Source: an uncultured Collinsella sp.
Lineage (GTDB): Bacteria; Actinomycetota; Coriobacteriia; Coriobacteriales; Coriobacteriaceae
Length of the DNA stretch: 64,000 bases
NCBI GenBank assembly: GCA_902464495.1
Contig: CABQJK010000008.1
Location: forward strand, 1 to 64,000
Reading direction: 5' to 3'
Positions 1 through 7,557 of this stretch are shown here, piece after piece. A program made the translations under genes and the position numbers. Numbering within the stretch: the first letter of the stretch is position 1; each line of letters opens with the position of its first letter. The notes beneath the pieces are model-generated. The model was given only the letters and a program-made list of their open reading frames with translations. It was not told where the DNA came from and made no database searches.

Positions 1-43
1 TGCAATTTCAAAAAGATGATTGAGGCAGAATGTCAATTCTGGT

Positions 44-706
44 CTAACAGAGCCTTTCCAAATCGCCGAGGAGCGCATCTCGCTTGGCTTTGCTTTCATC
101 GATATTGGCTTTAGCTTTCTCCGCCGCACTTTCGAAATACTGAACCTGTCTTTCCTGACTTTCGAGGCTGCGACGGTAGCCGTCAAGCTCCGTTTCACAA
201 GATTCTTTTTGCAATTTTGCCGCCATGAGCTCCGAACGCAGCTGCTTAATAGTTTCCTTATCAGCTTTGCTAGGTGCCCCGCCGTCGAGCACCTTAGCTA
301 ATTCTGCCTCAAGATTGCTTACCCGGTTGCTGGCCTCGTCGTATTTGGCTTGGGCTGCATCGACGTTCGCTTGCATGTCGGGAAGGGGTTTCCTATAGTT
401 GGCGGCATACGCCAACATCTTCTCGTAGAGCTCTTGAAACCAGGCAATGTCAGCATCGATTTCCGCAAGTTTCTCGGGACTTGCGGCGGCTTTTGCGGCT
501 TCGAGGTTTTTAAGCGCTTCCTGCATGGCTGCATACGCCTTGTCTTTTTCGGCTGCCGCATCTTTCGTCTGCAAGGCAACCGCATCGACGGGGGAGCTGG
601 TTTCTGCCGCGATCGCCGTTACGGGGGCGATTCCCGCGACAAGTGCCGCGGAAAGGGCGATGCCCACAGTTGCTCGTCTTGCTCTTCTTGCGAGAATGTC
701 GTTCAT
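44..706 (-). CDS. Secreted coiled-coil protein, function unknown
   Basis: The 220-residue product begins with a typical Sec signal peptide: basic residues ARRARR, a hydrophobic stretch to about residue 27, then a small-residue AIAAE cleavage region. The rest is almost entirely charged heptad-like helix rich in Ala, Glu, Lys and Leu (about residues 45-215), so a long coiled coil is expected. The start at 706 has an AGGTG-type ribosome site seven bases upstream. The protein ends abruptly in a short LERLC tail with no cell-wall anchor or catalytic domain, so it may be a truncated form of a larger surface protein. The function is not recognised; the secreted location is inferred from the signal peptide. 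Confidence 0.7.
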   Translation of the reverse strand: MNDILARRARRATVGIALSAALVAGIAPVTAIAAETSSPVDAVALQTKDAAAEKDKAYAAMQEALKNLEAAKAAASPEKLAEIDADIAWFQELYEKMLAYAANYRKPLPDMQANVDAAQAKYDEASNRVSNLEAELAKVLDGGAPSKADKETIKQLRSELMAAKLQKESCETELDGYRRSLESQERQVQYFESAAEKAKANIDESKAKRDALLGDLERLC

Positions 707-737
707 CTCGGCACCTCATTTCAAGGGTCGGCGACTA

Positions 738-768
738 ACTTGGTAGCACTAATGTAAGTATACCAAGT
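738..768. promoter_or_regulatory. Inverted repeat upstream of the coiled-coil gene, possible operator
   Basis: ACTTGGTA and TACCAAGT form an 8-bp perfect inverted repeat separated by 15 bases. A TATACT box, read on the minus strand, lies inside it and could be the -10 element of the leftward gene; no good -35 is visible. A dimeric repressor site overlapping the promoter is a reasonable but unproven reading. Confidence 0.4.
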
Positions 769-841
769 GGTCGGCCCGACACTGGCTGGGTGTGCGCGTA
801 TACCCCTCTGAAAACTGAATCCCGTTAGAAATGACGAGTTG

Positions 842-871
842 TTTACGCTTCTTTTGGGGTGGCGGTACTAT
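842..871 (+). promoter_or_regulatory. Possible promoter for the first ABC exporter pair
   Basis: TTTACG (842-847) and TACTAT (866-871) are separated by 18 bases and each matches four of six consensus positions. The site would give a leader of about 40 bases ahead of the ATG at 916. It also argues against the GTG at 859 as the start codon, since that lies inside the promoter. Confidence 0.3.
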
Positions 872-915
872 CATGGTTCGAATTGAATGTGGATGATGAT
901 AGGGAGCGCCTATAC

Positions 916-2763
916 ATGATTGAGCTGCTCAGGCGTTTTGGTGGTAAGTTTCGCCGGTATATGGTGATTGGCCCTGCGTGCAAGCTGATCGAAGTGATCT
1001 TTGACCTGCTTACGCCGCTGGTGATTGCCCAGATGATCGATAAGGGCATCGACGCACACGATGTCAACGCCGTCGTCCGTTACGGCGCGGTGCTCGCCGC
1101 CATGGCTGTAATCGGCATCTCGTTTACGCTCGTCTGCCAAAAGATGGCGGCGCTCACCTCGCAGGGCATGGGTACCGACATTCGCGGTGCGCTTTACGAG
1201 CACATTAATAAGCTGAGCTATGCCGAGCTCGACCGCTTTGGCACGCCGTCGCTTATCACGCGTATTACCAACGATGTCAACCAGGTGCAGCTGGCCGTGG
1301 CGCTGGGCGTGCGCATGCTCATCCGCTGGCCCTTCTTGGCGGTGGGCTCCATGTGCGCGGCCCTTGCCATCGACCTTAAGCTCGGCATCATCTTTTTGAT
1401 TTGCACGCCCGCCATCGGCCTGGTGTTTTGGTTTGTCATGGCGCGCTGCATTCCGTACTACAAGCAGCTGCAGGCGAAGCTCGACCGCATCGCGCTTATC
1501 TGCCGCGAGGGCCTTTCGGGCGCCCGCGTGGTTCGCGCCTTTGTGCGCGAGGACCACGAGCGCGAGCGCTTTGCCCAGGCCGCCGATGACCAGGCCAATA
1601 CTGCCATCGCGGTGGGCAAGCTTTCGTCAATCCTTAATCCCGTCACGTTTTTGGTGATGAACCTGGGCGTGTGCGCCATCCTGTGGGTGGGCGGCATCCA
1701 GGTCAACGTGGGCGAGCTCACGCAGGGCCAGGTCATGGCGTTTGTGAACTACATGACGCAGACCCTTACCTCCATCGTGTACGTGGCCAATCTGGTCGTG
1801 GTCTTTACCAAGGCGAGCGCGAGCGCTTCGCGTATCAACGAGGTGCTCAATTGCGAGCCGAGCATCACCGACGAGGGCAACCAGCCGGTCGCACTGCCCA
1901 AGCCGAGCGAACTGGCGGGCGGCGCTGCTCCAGTCCCTGCGCTGAGCTTTGACCATGCGAGCTTTTCGTTTGGCGCGGGCGCGGCAAATGCCGTGAGCGA
2001 TGTGACGCTGGAGCTGCCGCTGGGCAAAACGCTCGGCATTATCGGCGGCACGGGCAGCGGCAAGTCTACGCTCGTTTCGCTTATCCCGCGCCTGTACGAT
2101 GCGGGCACCGGCAGCGTGAGCGTGATGGGTGCCGACGTGCGCACTTGGCCGCTCGACCAGCTGCGCCATGTGGTCGCGACCGTCCCGCAGCGCGCGTCGC
2201 TCGTGAGCGGCACGATTCGCAGCAACCTAACCTGGCGCGACGATGCGGCGACCGACGATGAGCTCTGGTCGGCGCTCGATATGGCGCAGGCGAGCGAGTT
2301 CGTGCGCAAAAAACCTCAAGGTCTGGACGCGCCGGTCGAGGCGGGTGGCAAGAACTTTAGCGGTGGCCAGCGCCAGCGCCTGACCATCGCACGTGCTCTG
2401 GTGGGCTCTCCGCAGGTCCTAATCATGGATGACTCTGCCTCGGCGCTCGACTTTAAGACCGATGCGGCGCTTCGCCATGCCATTCGCGAGCGCAGTGTGC
2501 GCGGTGCCGCCGAGGGCGGTCTGCCGCTGACTACGGTCATCGTGAGCCAGCGCGTATCGACCGTGCGCGACGCCGACATGATCTGCGTGCTCGACCACGG
2601 CTCGGTCGCGGGCCTGGGTACGCATGACGAGCTCTACGCAGGCTGCCAGCTCTATCGCGAGATCTGCCAGTCGCAGCTGCGCCGCGAGGAGCTCGAGGGC
2701 CAGCAGGGGAGCGCGGCGCCCGCGTCCGCCCCTGCATCTGTTTGCGCAAAGGAGGGCTGCTAA
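916..2763 (+). CDS. ABC exporter subunit with degenerate ATP site (heterodimer half 1)
   Basis: A 615-residue type IV ABC exporter half: six transmembrane helices in the first 300 residues, then a nucleotide-binding domain with Walker A GGTGSGKST near residue 377, signature FSGGQRQRL and Walker B ending MDDSASALD. The catalytic Glu after Walker B is Asp and the switch His is Gln (SQRVST), the pattern of the non-hydrolysing site in heterodimeric exporters such as TM287/288. The ATG at 916 is preferred over an upstream GTG because AGGGAG lies nine bases before it. Its stop sits directly against the next gene, which supplies the consensus half, so the two form one exporter. The substrate is unknown; a drug, lipid or peptide is likely. 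Confidence 0.9.
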   Translation: MIELLRRFGGKFRRYMVIGPACKLIEVIFDLLTPLVIAQMIDKGIDAHDVNAVVRYGAVLAAMAVIGISFTLVCQKMAALTSQGMGTDIRGALYEHINKLSYAELDRFGTPSLITRITNDVNQVQLAVALGVRMLIRWPFLAVGSMCAALAIDLKLGIIFLICTPAIGLVFWFVMARCIPYYKQLQAKLDRIALICREGLSGARVVRAFVREDHERERFAQAADDQANTAIAVGKLSSILNPVTFLVMNLGVCAILWVGGIQVNVGELTQGQVMAFVNYMTQTLTSIVYVANLVVVFTKASASASRINEVLNCEPSITDEGNQPVALPKPSELAGGAAPVPALSFDHASFSFGAGAANAVSDVTLELPLGKTLGIIGGTGSGKSTLVSLIPRLYDAGTGSVSVMGADVRTWPLDQLRHVVATVPQRASLVSGTIRSNLTWRDDAATDDELWSALDMAQASEFVRKKPQGLDAPVEAGGKNFSGGQRQRLTIARALVGSPQVLIMDDSASALDFKTDAALRHAIRERSVRGAAEGGLPLTTVIVSQRVSTVRDADMICVLDHGSVAGLGTHDELYAGCQLYREICQSQLRREELEGQQGSAAPASAPASVCAKEGC

Positions 2764-4623
2764 ATGAATCCGTATACTTCCTCCGGTTCGGTCGCCACGA
2801 TGACGGCCAATGTGTCCGGTAACGATAACCTTAACGACCTGGGCGACGGTCCGCGCCAGCCCGGCGATCCCGAGCGCTATCCCGTGGGCGCGGTGACCCG
2901 CCGCCTGCTGGGCTATGTCCGACCGCACCGCATTTCGTTTGCGGCGTCGTTTGTGAGTGCCGCTGTCTCGGTGATCTTGCAACTCTATACGCCCATCCTC
3001 ATCGGCGAGGGCATCGACCTTATCGTTGCCGCCGGTCAGGTGGACTTCGACGCGCTGCTGCCGCTCGTTACCAAACTCGCGCTCGTCGTGGTGGGAGCAG
3101 CGGCCTTCCAGTGGCTGCAGGGCTACTGCGTCAACCGCCTGTCCTACGAAACGGTGCGCGACATGCGCGTGGAGGCGAGCGATAAGCTCAGCCGCATGCC
3201 GCTCAGTTTTATCGACGGCCATGCCCACGGCGACCTTATGAGCCGCGTGGTCAACGACGTCGATCAGGTGGGCGATGGTCTGCTGCAGGGCTTTACCCAG
3301 CTCTTTACCGGCGTCATCACCATCGTTGGCACGCTCGCGTTTATGCTCTCCATTAACCTGACCATGACGCTTGTGGTGGTGCTCGTCACGCCGCTTTCCA
3401 TTTTTGCAGCCGGTGCCATCGCCAAGCTCTCCAACAAGAGCTTTACGGCGCAGCAGCGTATTCAAGGGCAGCTCGGTGGTCATATCGAGGAGTACGTAGG
3501 CGAGCAGAAGCTTGTCGACGCCTTCGCCTACGGCCTGCACGCTCAGCAGCGCTTCGATGCCCTCAACGCTGAGCTTTACACCGCAGGCGAGCGCGCGCAG
3601 TTTATGGGTTCGCTCTCCAACCCCGGCACGCGCTTTATCAACAACATCATTTATGCCGTGGTCGCTGTGATCGGCTGCGTGGGCGTGATCACGGGCGTGC
3701 CGGCGGCGCTCACGGTGGGCGGCGTGCAGATCTTTTTGTCCTATGCCAACCAGTACACCAAGCCGTTCAACGAGGTCACCAACGTCATCACGCAGATCCA
3801 GACCGCGTACGCCTCGGCGCGCCGCATGTTTGCGCTGCTCGATGCGCGCGAGCAGGAGCCCGACGCGTCGGACGCTGTAGAGCTTGCCGCCCCGCAGGGT
3901 GAGGTGACCTTTGAGCACGTGGACTTTAGCTATGTGCCCGATCGCAAGCTGCTGCAGGACATCTGCATCGATGCCAAGCCCGGCATGCGCTTTGCCCTGG
4001 TCGGTCCCACGGGCTGTGGTAAGACAACGCTCATCAATTTGCTGCTGCGGTTCTACGATATCGACGCCGGTCGCATCGCGGTCGATGGCCGTTCCTCGCG
4101 TGACTACACGCGCGCAAGCCTGCGCCGTGCCTTTGGCATGGTGCTGCAGGATACGTGGCTGTTCGAGGGCACCGTGGCGGACAACATCGCCTACGGTTGT
4201 CCCGATGCCACACGCGAACAGGTTATCGAGGCGGCCAAGCGCGCGCATGCGCATAAGTTTATCGTGCAGCTGCCCCAGGGCTACGACACGGTGATCGGCG
4301 AGGACGGCGGCACGTTTAGCCAGGGCCAAAAGCAGCTGCTGTGCATCGCGCGCGTCATGCTTACCGACCCGGCGATCTTGCTGCTGGACGAGGCAACGTC
4401 GAGCATCGATACCCGCACCGAGCTGCAGGTACAGGCAGCATTCGACGAGCTTATGGCCGGGCGTACGGGCTTTGTCGTTGCGCATCGCCTGTCGACGATC
4501 CGCAACGCCGACTGCATTTTGGTCATGCGCGACGGCCAGATTATCGAGCGCGGCACGCACGACGAGCTGCTGGCGGCGGACGGCTTCTATGCCGAGCTCT
4601 ACCGTAGCCAGTTTGCCCAGTGA
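2764..4623 (+). CDS. ABC exporter subunit with consensus ATP site (heterodimer half 2)
   Basis: This 619-residue partner of the preceding gene has an extended hydrophilic N-terminus of about 45 residues, six transmembrane helices, then Walker A GPTGCGKTT, signature FSQGQKQLL, Walker B with the catalytic Glu (LLLDEATSSID) and the switch His in AHRLST. The ATG follows AAGGAGG closely and begins right after the stop of the first subunit, which implies coupled translation. The pairing of a degenerate and a consensus site matches heterodimeric multidrug or lipid exporters (LmrCD, TM287/288 type). No regulator gene adjoins the pair. Confidence 0.9.
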   Translation: MNPYTSSGSVATMTANVSGNDNLNDLGDGPRQPGDPERYPVGAVTRRLLGYVRPHRISFAASFVSAAVSVILQLYTPILIGEGIDLIVAAGQVDFDALLPLVTKLALVVVGAAAFQWLQGYCVNRLSYETVRDMRVEASDKLSRMPLSFIDGHAHGDLMSRVVNDVDQVGDGLLQGFTQLFTGVITIVGTLAFMLSINLTMTLVVVLVTPLSIFAAGAIAKLSNKSFTAQQRIQGQLGGHIEEYVGEQKLVDAFAYGLHAQQRFDALNAELYTAGERAQFMGSLSNPGTRFINNIIYAVVAVIGCVGVITGVPAALTVGGVQIFLSYANQYTKPFNEVTNVITQIQTAYASARRMFALLDAREQEPDASDAVELAAPQGEVTFEHVDFSYVPDRKLLQDICIDAKPGMRFALVGPTGCGKTTLINLLLRFYDIDAGRIAVDGRSSRDYTRASLRRAFGMVLQDTWLFEGTVADNIAYGCPDATREQVIEAAKRAHAHKFIVQLPQGYDTVIGEDGGTFSQGQKQLLCIARVMLTDPAILLLDEATSSIDTRTELQVQAAFDELMAGRTGFVVAHRLSTIRNADCILVMRDGQIIERGTHDELLAADGFYAELYRSQFAQ

Positions 4624-4651
4624 GCAAGCCCGTGGGGCATGTAATGCAGCG

Positions 4652-5917
4652 CTAGGGCGCGAGTGTGTCAACGGGGGCAACGATAATGCCCTCGGGCGTT
4701 GTATGGGCTGGCATACCGAACCCGATGACGATGAGCTTGGCCGCGGGTGGTCTCTCGCCACGCTCGACAAGTTTGCGTTCGAGTCGAAGCAGGTTTGCAG
4801 ATGCCTCGGGGATCTGCGGACTTCCGAGTTTTACTTCCACGGCAATCCAAGTTCCATCGCGCCTGCGTATAACGGCATCGACCTCGAGATCGTCGGCGTC
4901 ATGGTAGTGGGACACCGACGAGTCATTTGCGGCTGCATAGACCTTAAGGTCGTGCAGGACGAGGGATTCGAAGAGAAGTCCCAGCGTCTTCGGGTCGGAT
5001 GCCAATGACTCCGGATTTGCTCCGAGCAGTGCGACGGCAAGCGAAGGGTCGGCGAGGTGCCTTTTCGCACTCTGCCGCAGCTTTACCGGAGACCTGAGCG
5101 CCGGATGCCAAGCCGGGATATCATCGATGATATGTATCCTGCGCAAGGCATCCGTATAGCGCCGCAGCGTACTTCTCGATACATCACCGCCGAGGTCTTT
5201 CTCAAGAGACTTTTCGCCGGCAAGAGTGGATTCGTTGCGCGCAAGCGAAGACAGAAGAGCCCTGACTTTCTCCGGGTCACGCTTCACGCCGTCAACCCTC
5301 GAAACATCCGATTCGCAGACACCGTCGATGTAGGCAGCGGATATACGCATTGCATCGGCAGTCGTCTTGCCAACCGCCTGAGGCCAACCACCACGACATA
5401 GCAAATCGGCGATATCAGCGATGCCGTTGATGGATCCAAGTGCCGCTTTGATGGGGCATCCGTTAAGCAGCGATTCGAGCGAGACCGCCCCTGAGGAAAC
5501 TCCGAGTTCGGCCAGAGTCATTGTTTCCATGCGTAAGCGTGATATGCGCCCGATGCCGCTGTGCATCGGTTGGTCGGCGTCGTTTGGTGTTGCTGACCCC
5601 GTAAGCAAAAACTGCCCTGGCTTACCGGCCCGACGATCGCATTCGAAACGTATTGCGTCCCACAGTTTTGGCTCTTCCTGCCACTCATCGATGAGTCTCG
5701 GCGTTGCGCCGACTATTGCTTGAGCTGGGTCGATCCTGGCAAGCTGCAGTGCGGCAAAGTCTCCGGCAGGGTCGGAGAGAGACAGCGATGATTCTGCGAA
5801 TCGCTGGGCCGTAGTCGTCTTTCCGCACCACTTCGGTCCCTGAATGAACACGGCACCAAAAATGCCAAGATCGCGTTCGATTGAGCGATCGATACATCTA
5901 CTCATATACCTAGTCAT
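4652..5917 (-). CDS. DUF4143-type AAA ATPase
   Basis: A 421-residue protein of the large AAA_14/DUF4143 family. The P-loop GPKWCGKT is at residues 27-34, Walker B is LIDEW, and the C-terminal DUF4143 region ends with the nuclease-like pattern EVDAVI...VEVK. The family is common in gut bacteria; its biochemical role is not settled. MTRYMSRC at 5917 is chosen as start because GGGAAG precedes it; an in-frame ATG at 5932 has no ribosome site. It converges on the ABC pair and is preceded by a six-unit 23-bp repeat array. A second, distantly related DUF4143 gene with its own operator array lies near 40 kb. Confidence 0.85.
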   Translation of the reverse strand: MTRYMSRCIDRSIERDLGIFGAVFIQGPKWCGKTTTAQRFAESSLSLSDPAGDFAALQLARIDPAQAIVGATPRLIDEWQEEPKLWDAIRFECDRRAGKPGQFLLTGSATPNDADQPMHSGIGRISRLRMETMTLAELGVSSGAVSLESLLNGCPIKAALGSINGIADIADLLCRGGWPQAVGKTTADAMRISAAYIDGVCESDVSRVDGVKRDPEKVRALLSSLARNESTLAGEKSLEKDLGGDVSRSTLRRYTDALRRIHIIDDIPAWHPALRSPVKLRQSAKRHLADPSLAVALLGANPESLASDPKTLGLLFESLVLHDLKVYAAANDSSVSHYHDADDLEVDAVIRRRDGTWIAVEVKLGSPQIPEASANLLRLERKLVERGERPPAAKLIVIGFGMPAHTTPEGIIVAPVDTLAP

Positions 5918-5969
5918 CGTACTTCCCGCCATTCAGAGAAACATTTTGTTTTATAGCATCTTACCAGCG

Positions 5970-6107
5970 CGTAAAACATTTTGACGAAAAACCATGACAC
6001 AATTTGACGGTATTTCGTGAAACAAACTGACGATATTATATGAAACAATTTGACGGCGTTTTGTGAAACATTTTTTCGGCCATTCGTGAAACGTTCTGCG
6101 GCGGTTT
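5970..6107. repeat. Six-unit degenerate 23-bp tandem repeat
   Basis: Six consecutive 23-base units start at 5970, 5993, 6016, 6039, 6062 and 6085, with consensus CGTGAAACAATTTGACGG followed by five more variable bases. The units decay towards the right end. The array starts about 50 bases upstream of the leftward DUF4143 gene, whose likely -10 box TATAAA (minus strand) is at 5950-5955. It could be an operator array, or a remnant of an insertion-sequence end with multiple transposase sites (IS21-type ends look similar). The rest of 5918-6264 holds no gene. Confidence 0.8.
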
Positions 6108-6264
6108 CAATCCGAAGTACATACTGTTCGAAATCTGTCCAAAGATGTCGTCTGCGTCGCCAATCGACAGACGGTGGTTTACATCTGCGTCGTTAGTACT
6201 AAGATATTCATCTAATAAATTGCATTAGTGGCTTTAGTTTTGGGGGAAACGAGGCAACGTGACT

Positions 6265-6816
6265 ATGACGTGCTCTTTGGTGGTTAACAGCAAGAGCGGT
6301 AATACCAGGATGGTTTCGGGCGCGATCAAGCGCGCTCTGCAGGCTGCGGGCGTTGAGTTTGTCCATGCCGCGGCGCTGAGTGACGATGCGGATGCAGAGC
6401 AGGTTGCGCTCGAGGCGCAGGGTGCCAGCGCAGCCGACACGGTGCTCGTCGGTTTTTGGTGCGACAAGGGCGCATGCACGCCTTCGGTCGCGGCGTTGCT
6501 CTCTGCCTTGCACGGCAAGCGCGTTTTCCTGTTTGGTACCTGCGGCTTTGGTGCTGATCAGAGCTATTTTCAGCAGATTATTGACCGCGTGTCGTCCAAT
6601 TTGGCAGAGGATGCCGAGCTGGTGGGCTGGGTCATGTGCCAGGGCAAGATGGGTCCCGCGGTCAAGCAGCGCTACGAGGCCATGCTCGAGCAGGATCCCG
6701 ACAATACCCGCTTTAAGATGCTGCTCGACAACTGGGTTGCCGCAAAGGATCACCCCACCAAGGAGGATCTGGACAACATGGCTGCAGCCGCCAAAAAGGC
6801 CGTGCTGGGGGAGTAG
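6265..6816 (+). CDS. Flavodoxin family protein
   Basis: A 183-residue flavodoxin-fold protein. The N-terminal SKSGNTR loop after the first strand is the FMN phosphate-binding motif, and later segments (FWCDKGACTP, GTCGFGADQSYF) correspond to the flavin-contacting loops. It should carry electrons or reduce small substrates with FMN in the cytoplasm. ATG 6265 follows GAGG by ten bases; a GTG two codons earlier is an alternative. It is flanked by a repeat array upstream and a long hairpin element 42 bases downstream, so it is probably monocistronic. The substrate is not evident. Confidence 0.82.
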   Translation: MTCSLVVNSKSGNTRMVSGAIKRALQAAGVEFVHAAALSDDADAEQVALEAQGASAADTVLVGFWCDKGACTPSVAALLSALHGKRVFLFGTCGFGADQSYFQQIIDRVSSNLAEDAELVGWVMCQGKMGPAVKQRYEAMLEQDPDNTRFKMLLDNWVAAKDHPTKEDLDNMAAAAKKAVLGE

Positions 6817-6858
6817 CTCCCATCGCTGACGGCGGTCGGTCCATCTTTCTAAATGTAA

Positions 6859-6988
6859 CGTCCTCCCGGGCGTCGGGGGCACGAAGTTCCCTGCTCTACA
6901 GTCCTGCGCAAGACGAAGGCCACATTAAGTGGCCTTCTTTGCGTGCGGAACTCGCGATGAACTTCGTGCCCCGCCGTCCGGGAGGACG
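6859..6988 (+). repeat. 130-bp hairpin element, copy 1 (conserved core, covarying arms)
   Basis: Left arm 6859-6888 and right arm 6960-6988 pair over 11 outer and 12 inner base pairs around a small internal loop. The 71-base core (6889-6959) contains GAAGGCCAC-loop-GTGGCCTTC followed by TTTGCG, a terminator-like stem. Copy 2 at 12175-12304 has the same core in inverted orientation, but its arms differ and compensate. It lies 42 bases after the flavodoxin stop in the same orientation, so it may terminate that transcript. Confidence 0.85.
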
Positions 6989-7047
6989 CCTCTTTATTGA
7001 TGGGAGGCCTGATAGGTCGATGGTTCCGTGCCCGGATGCGTCCAAAG

Positions 7048-7436
7048 TGAGATGGGCTTTCCGGATGGGCAGGCTTTCGGAAAATGCATCCCGGAATTTG
7101 CCTTTGGAATGGGACGTAGTTTCCCGTTGAGGTGCTTTGCGGAAAGTGCGTCCCACTCTGGGCGTTCGAAGTGGGACACGCTTTCCCAAAGGCGCTCCAA
7201 CGGGAAATTGCGTCCCATTATTCGGTCAAGAAACGGGATGCATTTTCCCAATGAGAGCAAAACCGGAAAATGCATCCCGGAATTTGCGCTCAAAGTGGGA
7301 TGCGGTTTCCGGTTGAGGGTCTAAGGGGAAAGTGCGTCCCAGAATCGACGCTTGAAATGGGATGCAGTTTCCCGATGAGGCACTCGACGGAAAATACATC
7401 CCAGAAATGGCCTTTGAGCTGGGATAAGATTTCCGC
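7048..7436. repeat. Palindromic 62-bp repeat array A, upstream of surface protein
   Basis: The motif GGAAAATGCATCCC (variants) recurs at 7079, 7141, 7203, 7265, 7327 and 7389, exactly 62 bases apart. Its inverse (TGGGACGCAGTTTCC type) recurs at 7048, 7110, 7172, 7234, 7296, 7358 and 7420, also 62 apart. Each unit is therefore an imperfect palindrome of two facing 15-base boxes joined by semi-conserved 15-17 base spacers. Short ORFs across the array are by-products of the period. The rest of 6817-7557 holds the hairpin element, a 13-base direct repeat and the leader of the surface-protein gene. Confidence 0.9.
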
Positions 7437-7453
7437 GGCATCTCGGATTCTCA

Positions 7454-7488
7454 AAAATGAGACACGCCGTTGGCGAAAATGAGACACG
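7454..7488 (+). repeat. Direct repeat AAAATGAGACACG, two copies 22 bp apart
   Basis: AAAATGAGACACG occurs at 7454-7466 and 7476-7488, in the leader of the surface-protein gene just after the palindromic array. It could be a regulator site or a fragment of an insertion-sequence end. No promoter is obvious around it. Confidence 0.6.
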
Positions 7489-7557
7489 GAATTTTGGGTG
7501 TCAGGCGTAGCATTTGAGCAAATGAGCCGACTCCACTCGAGTAAAGCGAGGTCTCCC

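Noticed and set aside
2419..4770. 783-codon open frame on the minus strand
   Set aside because: It lies antisense over the second ABC subunit, has low-complexity His/Arg/Ala composition and no ribosome site; it is a mirror frame of GC-biased codons.
6859..6988. Retron msr/msd locus
   Set aside because: The arm-core-arm layout is similar in outline, but no reverse transcriptase gene is near either copy and the core lacks evident msr features.
6896..7482. Several 60-100 codon frames in both strands across the palindrome array and hairpin
   Set aside because: They follow from the 62-bp periodic sequence and lack ribosome sites; equivalent fragments appear at both array loci because the DNA is repeated.
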